Shown here piece by piece: positions 9,004-18,013 of a DNA stretch of 64,000 bases. The translations under genes and the position numbers were made by a program. Source of the DNA: Curtobacterium sp. ISL-83 (GTDB taxonomy: Bacteria; Actinomycetota; Actinomycetes; Actinomycetales; Microbacteriaceae). The stretch lies in assembly GCF_018613895.1 (NCBI RefSeq), contig NZ_JAGGPH010000013.1, forward strand, positions 1-64,000, written 5' to 3'. The notes under the pieces were generated by a model, which saw nothing but the letters and a program-made list of their open reading frames with translations, made no database searches and was not told the origin of the DNA. Positions within the stretch are counted from its first letter, which is position 1; each line of letters starts with the position of its first letter.

Positions 9004-10740
9004 TCAGTCGGCCAGCGGGACCTCGATCACGACGCGCTCCGCCGGGTCGGTGAGCACGCGCTCGAGGTCGCCCCACGTCGCAGCCCGTCGGTACTCCCAC
9101 CCGAGCCCGGTGACGACACGTTCGATGTCGACGTGCTGCGGCGTCGTCATCATGCGGCGCATGTCCTGCTCCGGCGTGGTGGCGGCGACCTCGAGACCGC
9201 GGAAGATCGCGCCCCCGCCGTCGTTACCGACGACGACCTGCACCCGGTGCGTGCGTTCCTCGGTCCCCGTGACGAACGCGCCCAGGTCGTGCAACAACGT
9301 GAGGTCCCCGAGGAGAACGCGTGTCGTGCCGACGCCGGCGCTGGTCTGTTCGAGGGCGGCCGCGATCCCGAGCGCCGTGGACACCGTGCCGTCGATCCCA
9401 GCGAGCCCGCGGTTCGCGTGGACCCGGAGCTTCTTGCCGAGGACACGACCGTCCGCCACGCGGATGATCTGCGACGCGCCGAGGACCAGTCGGTCGTGTG
9501 GCCAGGTGGCTCCCCAGACGGCCTCGGCGAGCATGGCGCGGTCCACGGGACGGCGACGCAGCGCGACCTCGTCGCGGAGGAACCGGTTGCGCTCGGCGCG
9601 GTCCTCGGACCGCTTCGCCTGCAGGTCGGGCCCGGCGTCGCCCGCGCCGAGGAGAGCACGGCTCGCCACGACCCAGCGACCGACCCAGGCACGGTGCTCG
9701 GGCCGGGTCCGTCCCGCCACCCGGACGTCCGACACGACGGTCGTCGGCGCGTCGGGGTGCGCGGCTCGGGCCGGGTCGTAGACGTCCGCTCCGGCGCCGC
9801 GGACCACGATCGTCTCGACGTCGCCGCGCTGCAGCAGGGCCGGGATCTCGCGACTGAGGGTCGGGTGCCCGAGGACGACGGCCCGCCGGACGGCGCCACC
9901 GAACGCCGGGTCGCGCAGGAGCTCGCGGTAGGCGACGACGAGGTTGCGCCCGAAGCGCGCACCGCTCGACACCTCGGCCAGCAGTGGCGCACCGAGCTCC
10001 CAGGCGATGCGCTCGGCGTCGTCACCGGCGTCGTGTCCGGCGATCACGACGGTCGCGGGGTCGTCATCGGGCGCGAGTTCAGCGATCGGGAGCCCTGACC
10101 GTACCCGACGGGTGGCGAAGGCGAGGTCGACCTCGGCGTCCGGCACGCCGACGACCGCCGCGTCGCCGAGTCCGGCGGACAGGGGCTCGCGGAAGGCGGT
10201 GTTCAGCTGGACCGGGCCGGGCTGCCCCTCGTGCCCGGCGGCCGCGGCGACGGCCTGCCGCGCCAGGGTCCGGACGGCGTCGCGCGTGGTCGCGTCCGTG
10301 TTCCCCGCGGTCGGCGCCGGGACGTCGCGCACGAAGGACACCGCCGTCCCGAACATGCCCGGTTGCACGGTGGTCTGGTTGCTCCCGATGCCGCGGAGCT
10401 CCCTCGGACGGTCGGCGCTCAGCACGATCATCGGCACACCGGAGTGGTGCGCCTCGAGCACGGCCGGGTGGAGGTTCGCCACCGCGGTGCCCGACGTCGT
10501 CACGACGGCCGCGGGACGCCCGCTCTCGACGGCGAGCCCGAGGGCGAAGAAGCCCGCCGTCCGCTCGTCGAGTCGCACGTGCACGGTGACGCCACCGGCG
10601 CGCTCGAGTGCCACCGCGGCGAGCGCGAGGGCCTGCGACCGCGAACCCGGGCTGACGACCACGTCCGACACGCCTGCCCGCGCGAGTTCCTGCAGGAGCA
10701 TGAGCGCGAAGTCCGTCGCGGGGCTGCCGGAACCGAGCAC
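9004..10740 (-). CDS. menD: 2-succinyl-5-enolpyruvyl-6-hydroxy-3-cyclohexene-1-carboxylate synthase
   Basis: 578 residues, the normal MenD length. The N-terminal Pyr domain has VSPGSRSQ and VRLDERTAGF with the activating Glu, the middle has ELRGIGSNQTT, and the C-terminal PP domain has LLGDLTLLHD, the TPP/Mg site. It joins 2-oxoglutarate to isochorismate with thiamine diphosphate. The GTG start lies 4 nt after the stop of the upstream small membrane gene, so the two are co-transcribed and probably translationally coupled; no clear Shine-Dalgarno is seen. A longer in-frame extension exists but is low complexity and overlaps the upstream gene. Confidence 0.92.
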   Translation of the reverse strand: MLGSGSPATDFALMLLQELARAGVSDVVVSPGSRSQALALAAVALERAGGVTVHVRLDERTAGFFALGLAVESGRPAAVVTTSGTAVANLHPAVLEAHHSGVPMIVLSADRPRELRGIGSNQTTVQPGMFGTAVSFVRDVPAPTAGNTDATTRDAVRTLARQAVAAAAGHEGQPGPVQLNTAFREPLSAGLGDAAVVGVPDAEVDLAFATRRVRSGLPIAELAPDDDPATVVIAGHDAGDDAERIAWELGAPLLAEVSSGARFGRNLVVAYRELLRDPAFGGAVRRAVVLGHPTLSREIPALLQRGDVETIVVRGAGADVYDPARAAHPDAPTTVVSDVRVAGRTRPEHRAWVGRWVVASRALLGAGDAGPDLQAKRSEDRAERNRFLRDEVALRRRPVDRAMLAEAVWGATWPHDRLVLGASQIIRVADGRVLGKKLRVHANRGLAGIDGTVSTALGIAAALEQTSAGVGTTRVLLGDLTLLHDLGAFVTGTEERTHRVQVVVGNDGGGAIFRGLEVAATTPEQDMRRMMTTPQHVDIERVVTGLGWEYRRAATWGDLERVLTDPAERVVIEVPLAD

Positions 10741-10744
10741 CGCG

Positions 10745-11101
10745 TCAGTGTTCGGCGTGGCCGTCGTCGTCGCGGTCGTGGAACTGGTCTTCGAGGTCTC
10801 GGAGGGTGGCGTCGTCCTGGTCCTTGTCCGTGCGGGGACCCCGCGGTCGGTCACCGCCGAGGAAGTCCGGGTCGTCTTCGGGTCCACGGTACCGGGACCG
10901 ACCGTCACCGGCGGACGCAGGGGCCCGGCCGAGCAGGAACCACAGCACCGCGCCGAGGACGGGCAGCACGATCACGAGCAGCACCCACACCGCCCGCCGC
11001 AGCGAGCGGATGCGCTCCCGCGGCATGGTCGCGCAGTCGATGGCCGCGTACACCGTGAACGCCACGGCGGCGACGGCGACGACGAGCCAGAGGCGAACCA
11101 T
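10745..11101 (-). CDS. small PLDc_N-domain membrane protein
   Basis: 118 residues. Two membrane helices (about 3-22 and 35-55) surround a short RxRxxRR loop; the segment AVWVLLVIVLPVLGAVLWFLLGR matches the PLDc_N domain that precedes phospholipase D domains but here stands alone. The tail is acidic and His/Asp-rich (HDRDDDGHAEH). It is the first gene of an operon with menD. TACACT lies 7 nt before the ATG, so the mRNA is probably leaderless. The function is unknown; context suggests a membrane role linked to menaquinone synthesis, but that is only proximity. Confidence 0.75.
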   Translation of the reverse strand: MVRLWLVVAVAAVAFTVYAAIDCATMPRERIRSLRRAVWVLLVIVLPVLGAVLWFLLGRAPASAGDGRSRYRGPEDDPDFLGGDRPRGPRTDKDQDDATLRDLEDQFHDRDDDGHAEH

Positions 11102-11165
11102 GCCGGGGAGTGTAGGACTCGCCCCTGTGACCGTCCTGCCGGTCACGGATCCGTAGACTTGCCGG

Positions 11166-11510
11166 GTGAAAGCGTGGCTGATCTACACCGCCGCCCGGCT
11201 CGGCATCTTCGCCGTGGCCCTGGCCGTCTTCCTGGTGATCGGGTTCCCGTGGTACTGGGCGACGATCGTCGCGGCCCTCGTCGGCCTGCTCGTGTCGTAC
11301 ATCGCGCTGCCGAAGCTCCGTGCCGACGTCGCGTCGAGCCTGGCGAACCGCCGGGTCGTCCCGGAGCGTGACGAGGACAGCGACTTCGAGGACGACTTCG
11401 TCGACGCGGCGGACACCCCGGCGCCGGGCACCGGTGGGTCCGTGGCGCCGCCGGTCTCGGACGCCGAGCGACACCGGTCCGCCGCCGAGCTGCGGCGCGA
11501 CGAGGACTGA
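11166..11510 (+). CDS. DUF4229 family small membrane protein
   Basis: 114 residues. Two adjacent membrane helices (about 8-27 and 31-50) lead into a conserved LPKLRADVASSLANRR motif and a long acidic tail. This matches the actinobacterial DUF4229 family, which usually sits beside menaquinone genes; its role is not known. The GTG start lies 6 nt after TAGACT (leaderless). It is divergent from the PLDc_N gene and is followed by a 17-bp tandem repeat array. Confidence 0.8.
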   Translation: MKAWLIYTAARLGIFAVALAVFLVIGFPWYWATIVAALVGLLVSYIALPKLRADVASSLANRRVVPERDEDSDFEDDFVDAADTPAPGTGGSVAPPVSDAERHRSAAELRRDED

Positions 11511-11560
11511 GCACGCGGGCGCTGCATTCGCTGGTGCTCCGTGCGGCCGCGCTGCGGCAC

Positions 11561-11669
11561 AGGCCGTCCGGTCGCACAGGCCGTCCGGTCGCACTGGCCG
11601 TCCGGTCGCACTGGCCGTCCGGTCGCACTGGCCGTCCGGTCGCGCTGGTCGCTGGCCGTCCGGTCGCGC
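11561..11669. repeat. 17-bp tandem repeat array
   Basis: Six copies of GGCCGTCCGGTCGCACT, the last separated by a partial unit, fill most of the spacer between the convergent DUF4229 gene and menA. No gene or CRISPR-like spacer structure is present. Confidence 0.85.
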
Positions 11670-11675
11670 TGCGTC

Positions 11676-12671
11676 CTACGGTTCCAGGGCCAGCGTGACG
11701 GCCAGCACGACCCCGAACGCCAGCGAGGCGAACGACGACAGCTGGAGCGCGGTGATGAGCTCCCGCGGCTTCCGTGACGACACCCCGATCAGGAGCGCCG
11801 GCAGTGCGAGCAGCAGCGAGAAGTACGTGAACCCGGTGCGGAAGTAGAGCACCACGAACCACAGCAGCACCACGTACGGCAGCATCAGGAACAGGCCGAA
11901 CAGGACGCGGGCCACCGGGCGACCGACCACGACGGCGAGGGTGCGCTTGCCGGCGAGCCGGTCCTCGTCGATGTCACGGATGTTGTTCACCATGAGCACC
12001 GCGCAGGCGAAGAAGCCCGCGGCGACGGCCGCCGCCCACCCGCTCGCGGTGACCTGCCCGATCTGGATGTACTCCGTGCCGAGCACCGCGACGAGCCCGA
12101 AGAAGACGAACACGAAGACCTCGCCTAGGGCGTTGTACCCGTAGGGGCGCTTGCCGCCGGTGTAGAACCACGCCGCGGCGATCGCGACGGCACCCACCAG
12201 GAGCAACCACCACAGCTGGGTGAGCACCACGATGACGATGCCGGCGACCGCGGCGAGACCGAAGAACGTCAGGGCGACGGTCAGGACCGTCCGGGGCTTC
12301 GCGAGCCCCGCACCGGTGAGCCGTGGCGGGCCGACGCGGAACTCGTCCGTCCCGCGGACCCCGTCCGAGTAGTCGTTGCTGTAGTTGACGCCGATCTGCA
12401 GGAACAGCGCGACCGCGAGCGCGAGCAGGGCCAGCGCGAGGTGGTGGTCCTTCCCGAGGTAGCCGCCGAAGTCGCCGGAGAACCGGCTGTCCACGAAGGC
12501 GACCGCGGTGCCCATGACCACGGGGACGACCCCGAGGGTCAGCGTGCGGAGTCGGGCCCCGCCGATCCAGTCACTCGCCGTCGCACGACGCTTCGCCGGT
12601 GCCGCAGCCGCGGCCTTCGCCGGGTTGCCGGATCGGCGCTTCGCCGGGGTCGTGTTCTTCGCTCGTGCCAC
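11676..12671 (-). CDS. menA: 1,4-dihydroxy-2-naphthoate polyprenyltransferase
   Basis: 331 residues, a UbiA-superfamily membrane enzyme with about eight helices. The first Asp-rich motif NYSNDYSDGVRGTDE and the second NNIRDIDEDRLAGKRTLAV are both present and place it with MenA. It attaches the prenyl chain to dihydroxynaphthoate, giving demethylmenaquinone. The first ~35 residues are a basic Lys/Ala/Arg-rich cytoplasmic tail. The GTG start is 8 nt after TACGAT. It is transcribed alone, on the same strand as menE and menB but with an opposed spacer. Confidence 0.93.
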   Translation of the reverse strand: MARAKNTTPAKRRSGNPAKAAAAAPAKRRATASDWIGGARLRTLTLGVVPVVMGTAVAFVDSRFSGDFGGYLGKDHHLALALLALAVALFLQIGVNYSNDYSDGVRGTDEFRVGPPRLTGAGLAKPRTVLTVALTFFGLAAVAGIVIVVLTQLWWLLLVGAVAIAAAWFYTGGKRPYGYNALGEVFVFVFFGLVAVLGTEYIQIGQVTASGWAAAVAAGFFACAVLMVNNIRDIDEDRLAGKRTLAVVVGRPVARVLFGLFLMLPYVVLLWFVVLYFRTGFTYFSLLLALPALLIGVSSRKPRELITALQLSSFASLAFGVVLAVTLALEP

Positions 12672-12747
12672 GACCGCCAATCGTATCGGCGCCAGCCGTC
12701 GGTCGTGTGCGCGCCCCACTCGTGACAGTCGAGACGACGCACTCGTG

Positions 12748-12782
12748 ACGTGCCGTGCCGTGCCGTCCCGTCCCGTCCCGTG
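12748..12782. repeat. pentanucleotide repeat GTGCC/GTCCC
   Basis: About seven copies of a 5-bp unit lie in the gap between the menE 3' end and the menA promoter. Confidence 0.7.
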
Positions 12783-12797
12783 GTTCGCGGCGTCAGG

Positions 12798-13934
12798 TCA
12801 CGCGTCGGGGTCGGCGAGCGCGCGGATCGTCCGACGGTCCGGCTTGCCGGACGGGAGCATCGGCATCCGGTCCACCACGACGACCGCAGCGGGCCGGGCG
12901 GCTCGGCCCAGGGCAGCGCCGACGTGGTCCCGCACGGTGGTGAGTCCGACCGCGTGGTCGGTCACCACGACCGGCACCTCGCCCCACTCCCCCGACGCGC
13001 GACGCGTCACGACCGCGCCCTCCTGCCCCGGGAGCTCCCGCACCAGCCGCTCGACACCGCCGAGCGGCACCTTCTCGCCCCCGGAGATCACCACGTCGTC
13101 CAGTCGGCCGAGCACCCGCACGGTCCCGTGCTCGACCGTCGCGGCGTCACCCGTGCGGTACCAGCGGAGCCCGTCCCGGTCCGTGAAGGCCGCCGCGGTG
13201 CGCTCCGGGTCGCCGACGTACCCCTCCGCGAGCATCGGACCCGCCAGGTGGAGCTCACCCGCCACGACCTCCGCGCGGACCGTGCCGAACGGCATGCCGT
13301 CGTACACGCAGCCGCCGCTGGTCTCGCTCGCCCCGTAGGTCGTCACGACCCGGACGCCCGCGTCCAGGGCCCGCTGCCGGAGGGGCGCCGGGGTCGCCTG
13401 GCCACCGACGAGGACCGCGTCGAACCGCGCGAGGGCTGCCCGTGCACGCGCGTCGTCGAGGATCCGGGCGAGCTGCACCGGGACGAGCGACGTGTACCGG
13501 CGAGGCGCCCCCGGACCGGCGTCGAGCCGATCGACCGCGTCCGCGAAGGCCGCTGCCTCGAAGTGGCCGCCGGGGACGATCGACGGAGCGGTGCCGGCCG
13601 CGATCGACCGCGTCAGGACGTTGAGGCCCGCGATGTAGTGGGTCGGCAACGCCAGCACCCAGCCCCCCGGGCCGCCGAGGGCCGCGTCGGCGGCCGCCGC
13701 CCCGGCGAGGAGCGCGTCGGCCGACAGCGCGACGCGCTTGCCGGTGCCGGTCGACCCGCTCGTCTCGACCACCAGGGCGACCCGCTGCTCGACGTGGGAC
13801 GGAGCGGGCGTCGGGAGGGCGGGAGCGTCATCCGCGACGGGGAGCAGCGCGTCGCCGCCGGCGAGTGCAACCTCCAGACCGCGGAGCACGACCATCGGGT
13901 CCGACGTGGCGGTGGTGACCAGCCGCCGGGTCAT
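12798..13934 (-). CDS. menE: o-succinylbenzoate--CoA ligase
   Basis: 378 residues, shorter than typical acyl-CoA ligases (about 450-500) but usual for actinobacterial MenE. The P-loop-like motif ETSGSTGTGKRV is at about 57-68; the A-domain motifs YGASETSGG and the hinge YRTGD...GRLDDVVISGGEKV follow, and the catalytic lysine is in MLPSGKPDRR at the C-terminus. It activates o-succinylbenzoate with ATP and CoA. It lies 16 nt after menB, so menB-menE form an operon supplying and using the CoA ester. Confidence 0.9.
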   Translation of the reverse strand: MTRRLVTTATSDPMVVLRGLEVALAGGDALLPVADDAPALPTPAPSHVEQRVALVVETSGSTGTGKRVALSADALLAGAAAADAALGGPGGWVLALPTHYIAGLNVLTRSIAAGTAPSIVPGGHFEAAAFADAVDRLDAGPGAPRRYTSLVPVQLARILDDARARAALARFDAVLVGGQATPAPLRQRALDAGVRVVTTYGASETSGGCVYDGMPFGTVRAEVVAGELHLAGPMLAEGYVGDPERTAAAFTDRDGLRWYRTGDAATVEHGTVRVLGRLDDVVISGGEKVPLGGVERLVRELPGQEGAVVTRRASGEWGEVPVVVTDHAVGLTTVRDHVGAALGRAARPAAVVVVDRMPMLPSGKPDRRTIRALADPDA

Positions 13935-13950
13935 CGCGGTGTTCCGCCGC

Positions 13951-14880
13951 TCAGTAGTGCCACGGGAACGACGTCCACTCCGGCGGTCGCTTCTCGAGGA
14001 AGGCGTCGCGGCCCTCGACGGCTTCGTCCGAGGCGTACGCGAGCCGGGTGGCCTCGCCCGCGAAGACCTGCTGGCCGACCATGCCGTCGTCCACCGCGTT
14101 GAACGCGAACTTGAGCATCCGGATCGCCGTGGGCGACTTGCCGAGGATGATCTCGCCCCACCGGATCGCCTCCCGCTCGAGGTCCTCGTGCGGGATGACG
14201 GCGTTCACGGCGCCCATCTCGTACGCCCGCTGCGCCGAGTACTCCTGCGCCAGGAAGAAGACCTCGCGCGCGAGCTTCTGCCCGATCTGCCGGGCGTAGT
14301 ACGCGCTCCCGTACCCGCCGTCGAAGGAGCCGACGTCGGCGTCGGTCTGCTTGAAACGCCCGTGCTCGGCGCTCGCGATCGTGAGGTCGCAGACCGCGTG
14401 CAGGGAGTGTCCGCCGCCGGCCGCCCAGCCGGGCACGACCGCGATGACGACCTTCGGCATCATCCGGATGAGGCGCTGCACCTCGAGGATGTGGAGGCGC
14501 CCCATCGACGCCTGCGCTGCGGCGGGGTCGACACCCTCGGGCGGGGCGCCCTCGTCACCGACGTACTGGTACCCGCTCCGGCCGCGGATCCGCTGGTCGC
14601 CGCCGGAGCAGAACGCCCAGCCGCCGTCCTTCGGGCTCGGGCCGTTGCCGGTGAGCAGGACGACGCCGACGCGGGGGTCCTGGCGGGCGTCGTCGAGTGC
14701 GCGGTACAGCTCGTCGACGGTCCGCGGGCGGAACGCGTTGCGGACCTCCGGACGGTCGAACGCGACGCGGACGATGCCCTTCGAGACGTGCTTGTGGTAC
14801 GTGATGTCCGTGAAGTGCTCCGCGACGGGGGCCGCGGTCCAGACGTCGGGATCGAACAGGTCGGAGACGGGAGCGGGCAT
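13951..14880 (-). CDS. menB: 1,4-dihydroxy-2-naphthoyl-CoA synthase
   Basis: 309 residues of the crotonase superfamily. GWAFCSGGDQRIRG and GWAAGGGHSLHAVCDL form the CoA-binding and oxyanion-hole signature, and SFDGGYGSAYYARQIG is characteristic of MenB. It cyclises o-succinylbenzoyl-CoA. TACCGT lies 6 nt before the ATG (leaderless). It is first in the menB-menE operon; the product of MenE is its substrate, so the gene order is reversed from the reaction order. Confidence 0.93.
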   Translation of the reverse strand: MPAPVSDLFDPDVWTAAPVAEHFTDITYHKHVSKGIVRVAFDRPEVRNAFRPRTVDELYRALDDARQDPRVGVVLLTGNGPSPKDGGWAFCSGGDQRIRGRSGYQYVGDEGAPPEGVDPAAAQASMGRLHILEVQRLIRMMPKVVIAVVPGWAAGGGHSLHAVCDLTIASAEHGRFKQTDADVGSFDGGYGSAYYARQIGQKLAREVFFLAQEYSAQRAYEMGAVNAVIPHEDLEREAIRWGEIILGKSPTAIRMLKFAFNAVDDGMVGQQVFAGEATRLAYASDEAVEGRDAFLEKRPPEWTSFPWHY

Positions 14881-15002
14881 GTCCCCACGGTACCGCCAGG
14901 GTTGCGGTGGTCGTCGCTGCTCGTTGCTGGTCGTTGCTGGTCAGGGGCGCTGGTCGGCGGCGCTGGTGCGGTCGGCCGCGGTACTGCAGGCGCGGGGCTG
15001 AG

Positions 15003-15554
15003 TCAGCCGCCCATGTCGGTCAGGACCTCGGGCGCCACGAAGACGACCAGGACGATGAGGATCACCGGGTTCGCGACGAACGCCACGACGACACCGATCG
15101 CCCCGTACCAGCGACCGAACGACCCGACGGCCGCGATGAACCCGAGCACCGCCGCGATCAGGGTGAGGAACACGACGACGAAGCAGATGCCGAACGCGAA
15201 CGTGGTGTCGCCGCCCATGTAGACGGCGAAGGCGCTCGCGTCCACCGCAGCCGACACGACGGCGAGGCCGAGCGCGATCTTGCCGACGATCGGGTTCCGA
15301 CGCCGCGCGGCCTGCGACTGCTGCCGGGTGTCGACCGTGTTCCGCTGCATGAGCCGGGCGAACTCGTCGGTGTTCCGGGCGGCTGCGCCGGACGGGTTCC
15401 GCGCGGCTGCGCCGGACGGGTTCCGCGCCGCCGCGGCGCCCGGGTTCCGCGCGGTCGCCGAGGTCCGAGCGGCTGCACCCGCGGGCTTCCGCGCGGCTGC
15501 TCCCCCGGTCGGGGCCGAGCGTCGCGATGCGCGCTGCTGCGGTTCGGACGCCAC
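15003..15554 (-). CDS. hypothetical membrane protein with Ala/Arg/Asn-rich N-terminus
   Basis: 183 residues. The first ~75 residues are low complexity with repeats of ARNPSGAA, mirrored in the DNA by a 24-bp repeat; then RRRNPIVGKIALGLAVVS starts three to four membrane helices. The overall form (charged N-terminal tail, short membrane domain) resembles DUF4190/DUF6264-type actinobacterial proteins, but I do not recognise the family with certainty. The GTG start is supported by GGAGGG 5 nt upstream. It is divergent from menC. Confidence 0.65.
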   Translation of the reverse strand: MASEPQQRASRRSAPTGGAAARKPAGAAARTSATARNPGAAAARNPSGAAARNPSGAAARNTDEFARLMQRNTVDTRQQSQAARRRNPIVGKIALGLAVVSAAVDASAFAVYMGGDTTFAFGICFVVVFLTLIAAVLGFIAAVGSFGRWYGAIGVVVAFVANPVILIVLVVFVAPEVLTDMGG

Positions 15555-15674
15555 CGGCCCTCCATCTCAAGGTCTCCGCCGACCGTTGCCGACCGGTGCA
15601 TGCTAATGCCCCGCCCTGGCGGTCCCCTCCCAACGAACCGGGAGCCAGCCGGGCTCCGCTGGGAAGATGATCGG

Positions 15675-16652
15675 GTGCTCACCGACCTCTCCGAAGTCCT
15701 CGCCGACGCGCACGTCGTCGCACTGCCGATGCGGGTCCGGTTCCGCGGCATCACCGTCCGCGAGGCCGTCGTCCTGCGCGGTCCGCACGGGTGGACCGAG
15801 TTCTCGCCGTTCGTCGAGTACGACGACGCCGAGGCCGCCGCCTGGCTCCGCGCGACGATCGACTTCGGCTGGACGGCCCACGAACCCGCCGCCGACACGG
15901 TGCCCGTGAACGCCACCGTCCCGGCCGTCACCCCCGACGCCGTCGCCCCGCTGCTCGCGCGGTACGCGGGGTGCACCACCGCCAAGGTGAAGGTCGCCGA
16001 ACCCGGCACCACGATCGACGACGACGTCGCCCGGGTCGCCGAGGTCCGGCGGGTGATGGGCCCGGACGCCGCCGTCCGGGTCGACGCGAACGGGCTGTGG
16101 TCCGTCGAGCAGGCCGCGCGCGCGCTCGAGCGCCTGGCACCGTTCGAGCTGCAGTACGCGGAACAGCCCGTCGCGACCGTCGACGAACTCGTCGCGCTCC
16201 GGTCGCGGATCGCCGGCCTCGGCGTGCCCATCGCGGCTGACGAGAGCGTCCGGAAGGCCGCCGACCCCCTCGCCGTCGCACGTGCCGGGGCGGCCGACGT
16301 GCTCGTCGTGAAGGCGCAGCCGCTCGGCGGGGTGACCGCGGCGGGGGCGATCATCGCCGAGGCGGGGTTGCCCTGCGTGGTGTCCAGCGCGCTCGACACG
16401 TCGGTCGGGCTGGGGATGGGGGCGTTCCTGGCGGCGCGGGCGATGTCGCCGGGGTACGCGGCGGGGCTCGGCACGGCGGCGATGTTCACGGCGGACGTGA
16501 CGGAGGCGCCGCTCCTCCCCGTCGGTGGTCGGATCCCGGTGCGTCGGGTGTCCGTGTCCCGGGAGGCCCTGGTTCGGAACGCGGCTGCGCCGGAGCGGTC
16601 GGCCTGGTGGCTCGACCGGGTGCGCCGGGTGCACGCGCTGCTCGGCGTCTGA
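15675..16652 (+). CDS. menC: o-succinylbenzoate synthase
   Basis: 325 residues of the enolase superfamily. The KxK motif (Lys104, Lys106 in TTAKVKV) and the metal ligands in RVDANGLW, QYAEQP and IAADES are all in place. It dehydrates SHCHC to o-succinylbenzoate. The GTG start (VLTDLSEVL) is the first in frame after the divergent gene; GGGAAG lies about 8 nt upstream, and GAAGAT could also act as a weak -10. The gene is alone on its strand. Confidence 0.9.
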   Translation: MLTDLSEVLADAHVVALPMRVRFRGITVREAVVLRGPHGWTEFSPFVEYDDAEAAAWLRATIDFGWTAHEPAADTVPVNATVPAVTPDAVAPLLARYAGCTTAKVKVAEPGTTIDDDVARVAEVRRVMGPDAAVRVDANGLWSVEQAARALERLAPFELQYAEQPVATVDELVALRSRIAGLGVPIAADESVRKAADPLAVARAGAADVLVVKAQPLGGVTAAGAIIAEAGLPCVVSSALDTSVGLGMGAFLAARAMSPGYAAGLGTAAMFTADVTEAPLLPVGGRIPVRRVSVSREALVRNAAAPERSAWWLDRVRRVHALLGV

Positions 16653-16804
16653 CACGGCGCCCCGCGGGCGCCCGGGCCGTCGGGCACGCGGGGCCGTCGG
16701 GCAAGCGGGGCGTCCGCGCGAGCGGGTCGTCCGGGCGAGAGGGGAGACGTGCAGGCCGGGCGGCCGGGCGAGCGGGCAGGACACGCCGCTCGCGTTCGCC
16801 GAGT

Positions 16805-16851
16805 GTGCACGAACTGTCGCCTGACGGGGTCGAGCGCGACAGAATGTGCAC
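16805..16851. repeat. bipartite inverted repeat GTGCAC-CTGTCGC
   Basis: GTGCAC, GAA, CTGTCGC, a 15-nt centre, then GCGACAG, AAT, GTGCAC. Two helices of 7 and 6 bp are separated by a 3 x 3 internal loop. It does not look like a normal terminator. Confidence 0.6.
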
Positions 16852-16929
16852 CCTCGACGAACCACCCGGGGCGCGCCGAGACCTGCCCCGTCACTCCCAG
16901 CACGACCCAGGGGACGGACGCACCCCGCA

Positions 16930-16973
16930 CGGACGGGAGGCGCGGTGCCAGCTGGCACCGCGCCTCCCGTCCG
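16930..16973. terminator. GGGAGGC-family hairpin between menC and ccsB
   Basis: A 20-bp stem with loop AGCT, nearly identical to the copy between menF and menD. It lies between convergent genes. Confidence 0.75.
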
Positions 16974-17008
16974 CCGTCGGTCGCGTCAGCGACCCACCAG
17001 CGTCGAAC

Positions 17009-18013
17009 TCACAGCCCGGAGTAGCTGTGCAGCCCCTTGAAGAACACGTTCACGACGGAGAAGTTGAACATCACCGCACCGAAGCCGATGAGCGCCAGCC
17101 AGGACGACCGGGCTCCGCGCCAGCCGCGCGTGGCGCGGGCGTGGATGTACCCGGCGTAGACGACCCAGATGATGAAGGTCCAGACCTCCTTGGTGTCCCA
17201 CCCCCAGTAGCGACCCCAGGCACGCTCGGCCCAGATCGCACCCGCGATGAGGGTGAACGTCCAGAGCACGAAGCCGACGAGGATCACGCGGTACGTCAGG
17301 ACCTCGAGCCGGTCGGCGTCCGGCAGCGTCTCCATGAACCGGAGCTGCTTCGACGCCGGGCGACCCTGCCGGTAGGTCTGCACGAGCTGCGACACGGCCA
17401 GGCCTGCGCCGAGGGCGAAGAACCCGGTCCCGGAGATCGCGACGAACACGTGGATGACCAGCCAGTAGGACTGCAACGCGGGCTGCAGCGGCACGACGGG
17501 CACGTAGTAGTTCACCGTCGCGATGCCGAGCAGGATGATCGTCAGCCCGGTGATGAAGACCCCGAGGAACCGCAGGTTCTGCCAGAACTGCACGAGCAGG
17601 AAGATCAGGATGATCAGCGCGGTGCCGGTCAACGAGAACTCGAACATGTTGCCCCACGGCACACGGTCGGCTGCGATGCCCCTGAGGACGTCCGAACCGA
17701 TGTGCAGCACGAGCCCGAGCACCGTCATCGCCATGCCCACGCGCTCGAACTTCGAGCCGCGTCGGCCGGGGCCCGGGGTCGTCGGGGCGTCGACGCGTTC
17801 GAGCACGACGGTGCCGCCGCGGACCGTCGCGACCGTCTTCGCCGCCGCGGCAGCGCCCGAGCCGGCGTTCGCCGAACCGGTGGTCGCCGCGGTCACGTCG
17901 CCCGCGCGCTTCGCCATGTCCAGCGCGAACGCGATGAACGCGACGACGTAGACCGCCATCGCGGAGTACGTCAGCACGACCGAGTAGGTCGCGAGGGTCG
18001 TCGTCATGTTCAC
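17009..18013 (-). CDS. ccsB: cytochrome c biogenesis protein CcsB/ResC
   Basis: 334 residues with about eight membrane helices. The haem-handling WWD-type motif WGRYWGWDTKEVWTFIIW lies near residue 270 with conserved His residues on flanking loops. With ResB it forms the System II complex that moves haem across the membrane and attaches it to CXXCH of apocytochromes. The ATG overlaps the resB stop (ATGA), so translation is coupled. A variable Ala/Gly-rich loop sits around residues 40-60. It is the last gene of the operon. Confidence 0.93.
   Translation of the reverse strand: MNMTTTLATYSVVLTYSAMAVYVVAFIAFALDMAKRAGDVTAATTGSANAGSGAAAAAKTVATVRGGTVVLERVDAPTTPGPGRRGSKFERVGMAMTVLGLVLHIGSDVLRGIAADRVPWGNMFEFSLTGTALIILIFLLVQFWQNLRFLGVFITGLTIILLGIATVNYYVPVVPLQPALQSYWLVIHVFVAISGTGFFALGAGLAVSQLVQTYRQGRPASKQLRFMETLPDADRLEVLTYRVILVGFVLWTFTLIAGAIWAERAWGRYWGWDTKEVWTFIIWVVYAGYIHARATRGWRGARSSWLALIGFGAVMFNFSVVNVFFKGLHSYSGL

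Larger units (their letters stand above)
16653..17008. other. intergenic region between menC and ccsB
   Basis: The first part (16660-16790) is GC-rich with repeated GGGCCGTCGGGC-like words and no credible gene. It then holds an unusual inverted repeat (16805-16851) and a GGGAGGC-family hairpin (16930-16973). Nothing else was seen. Confidence 0.6.
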
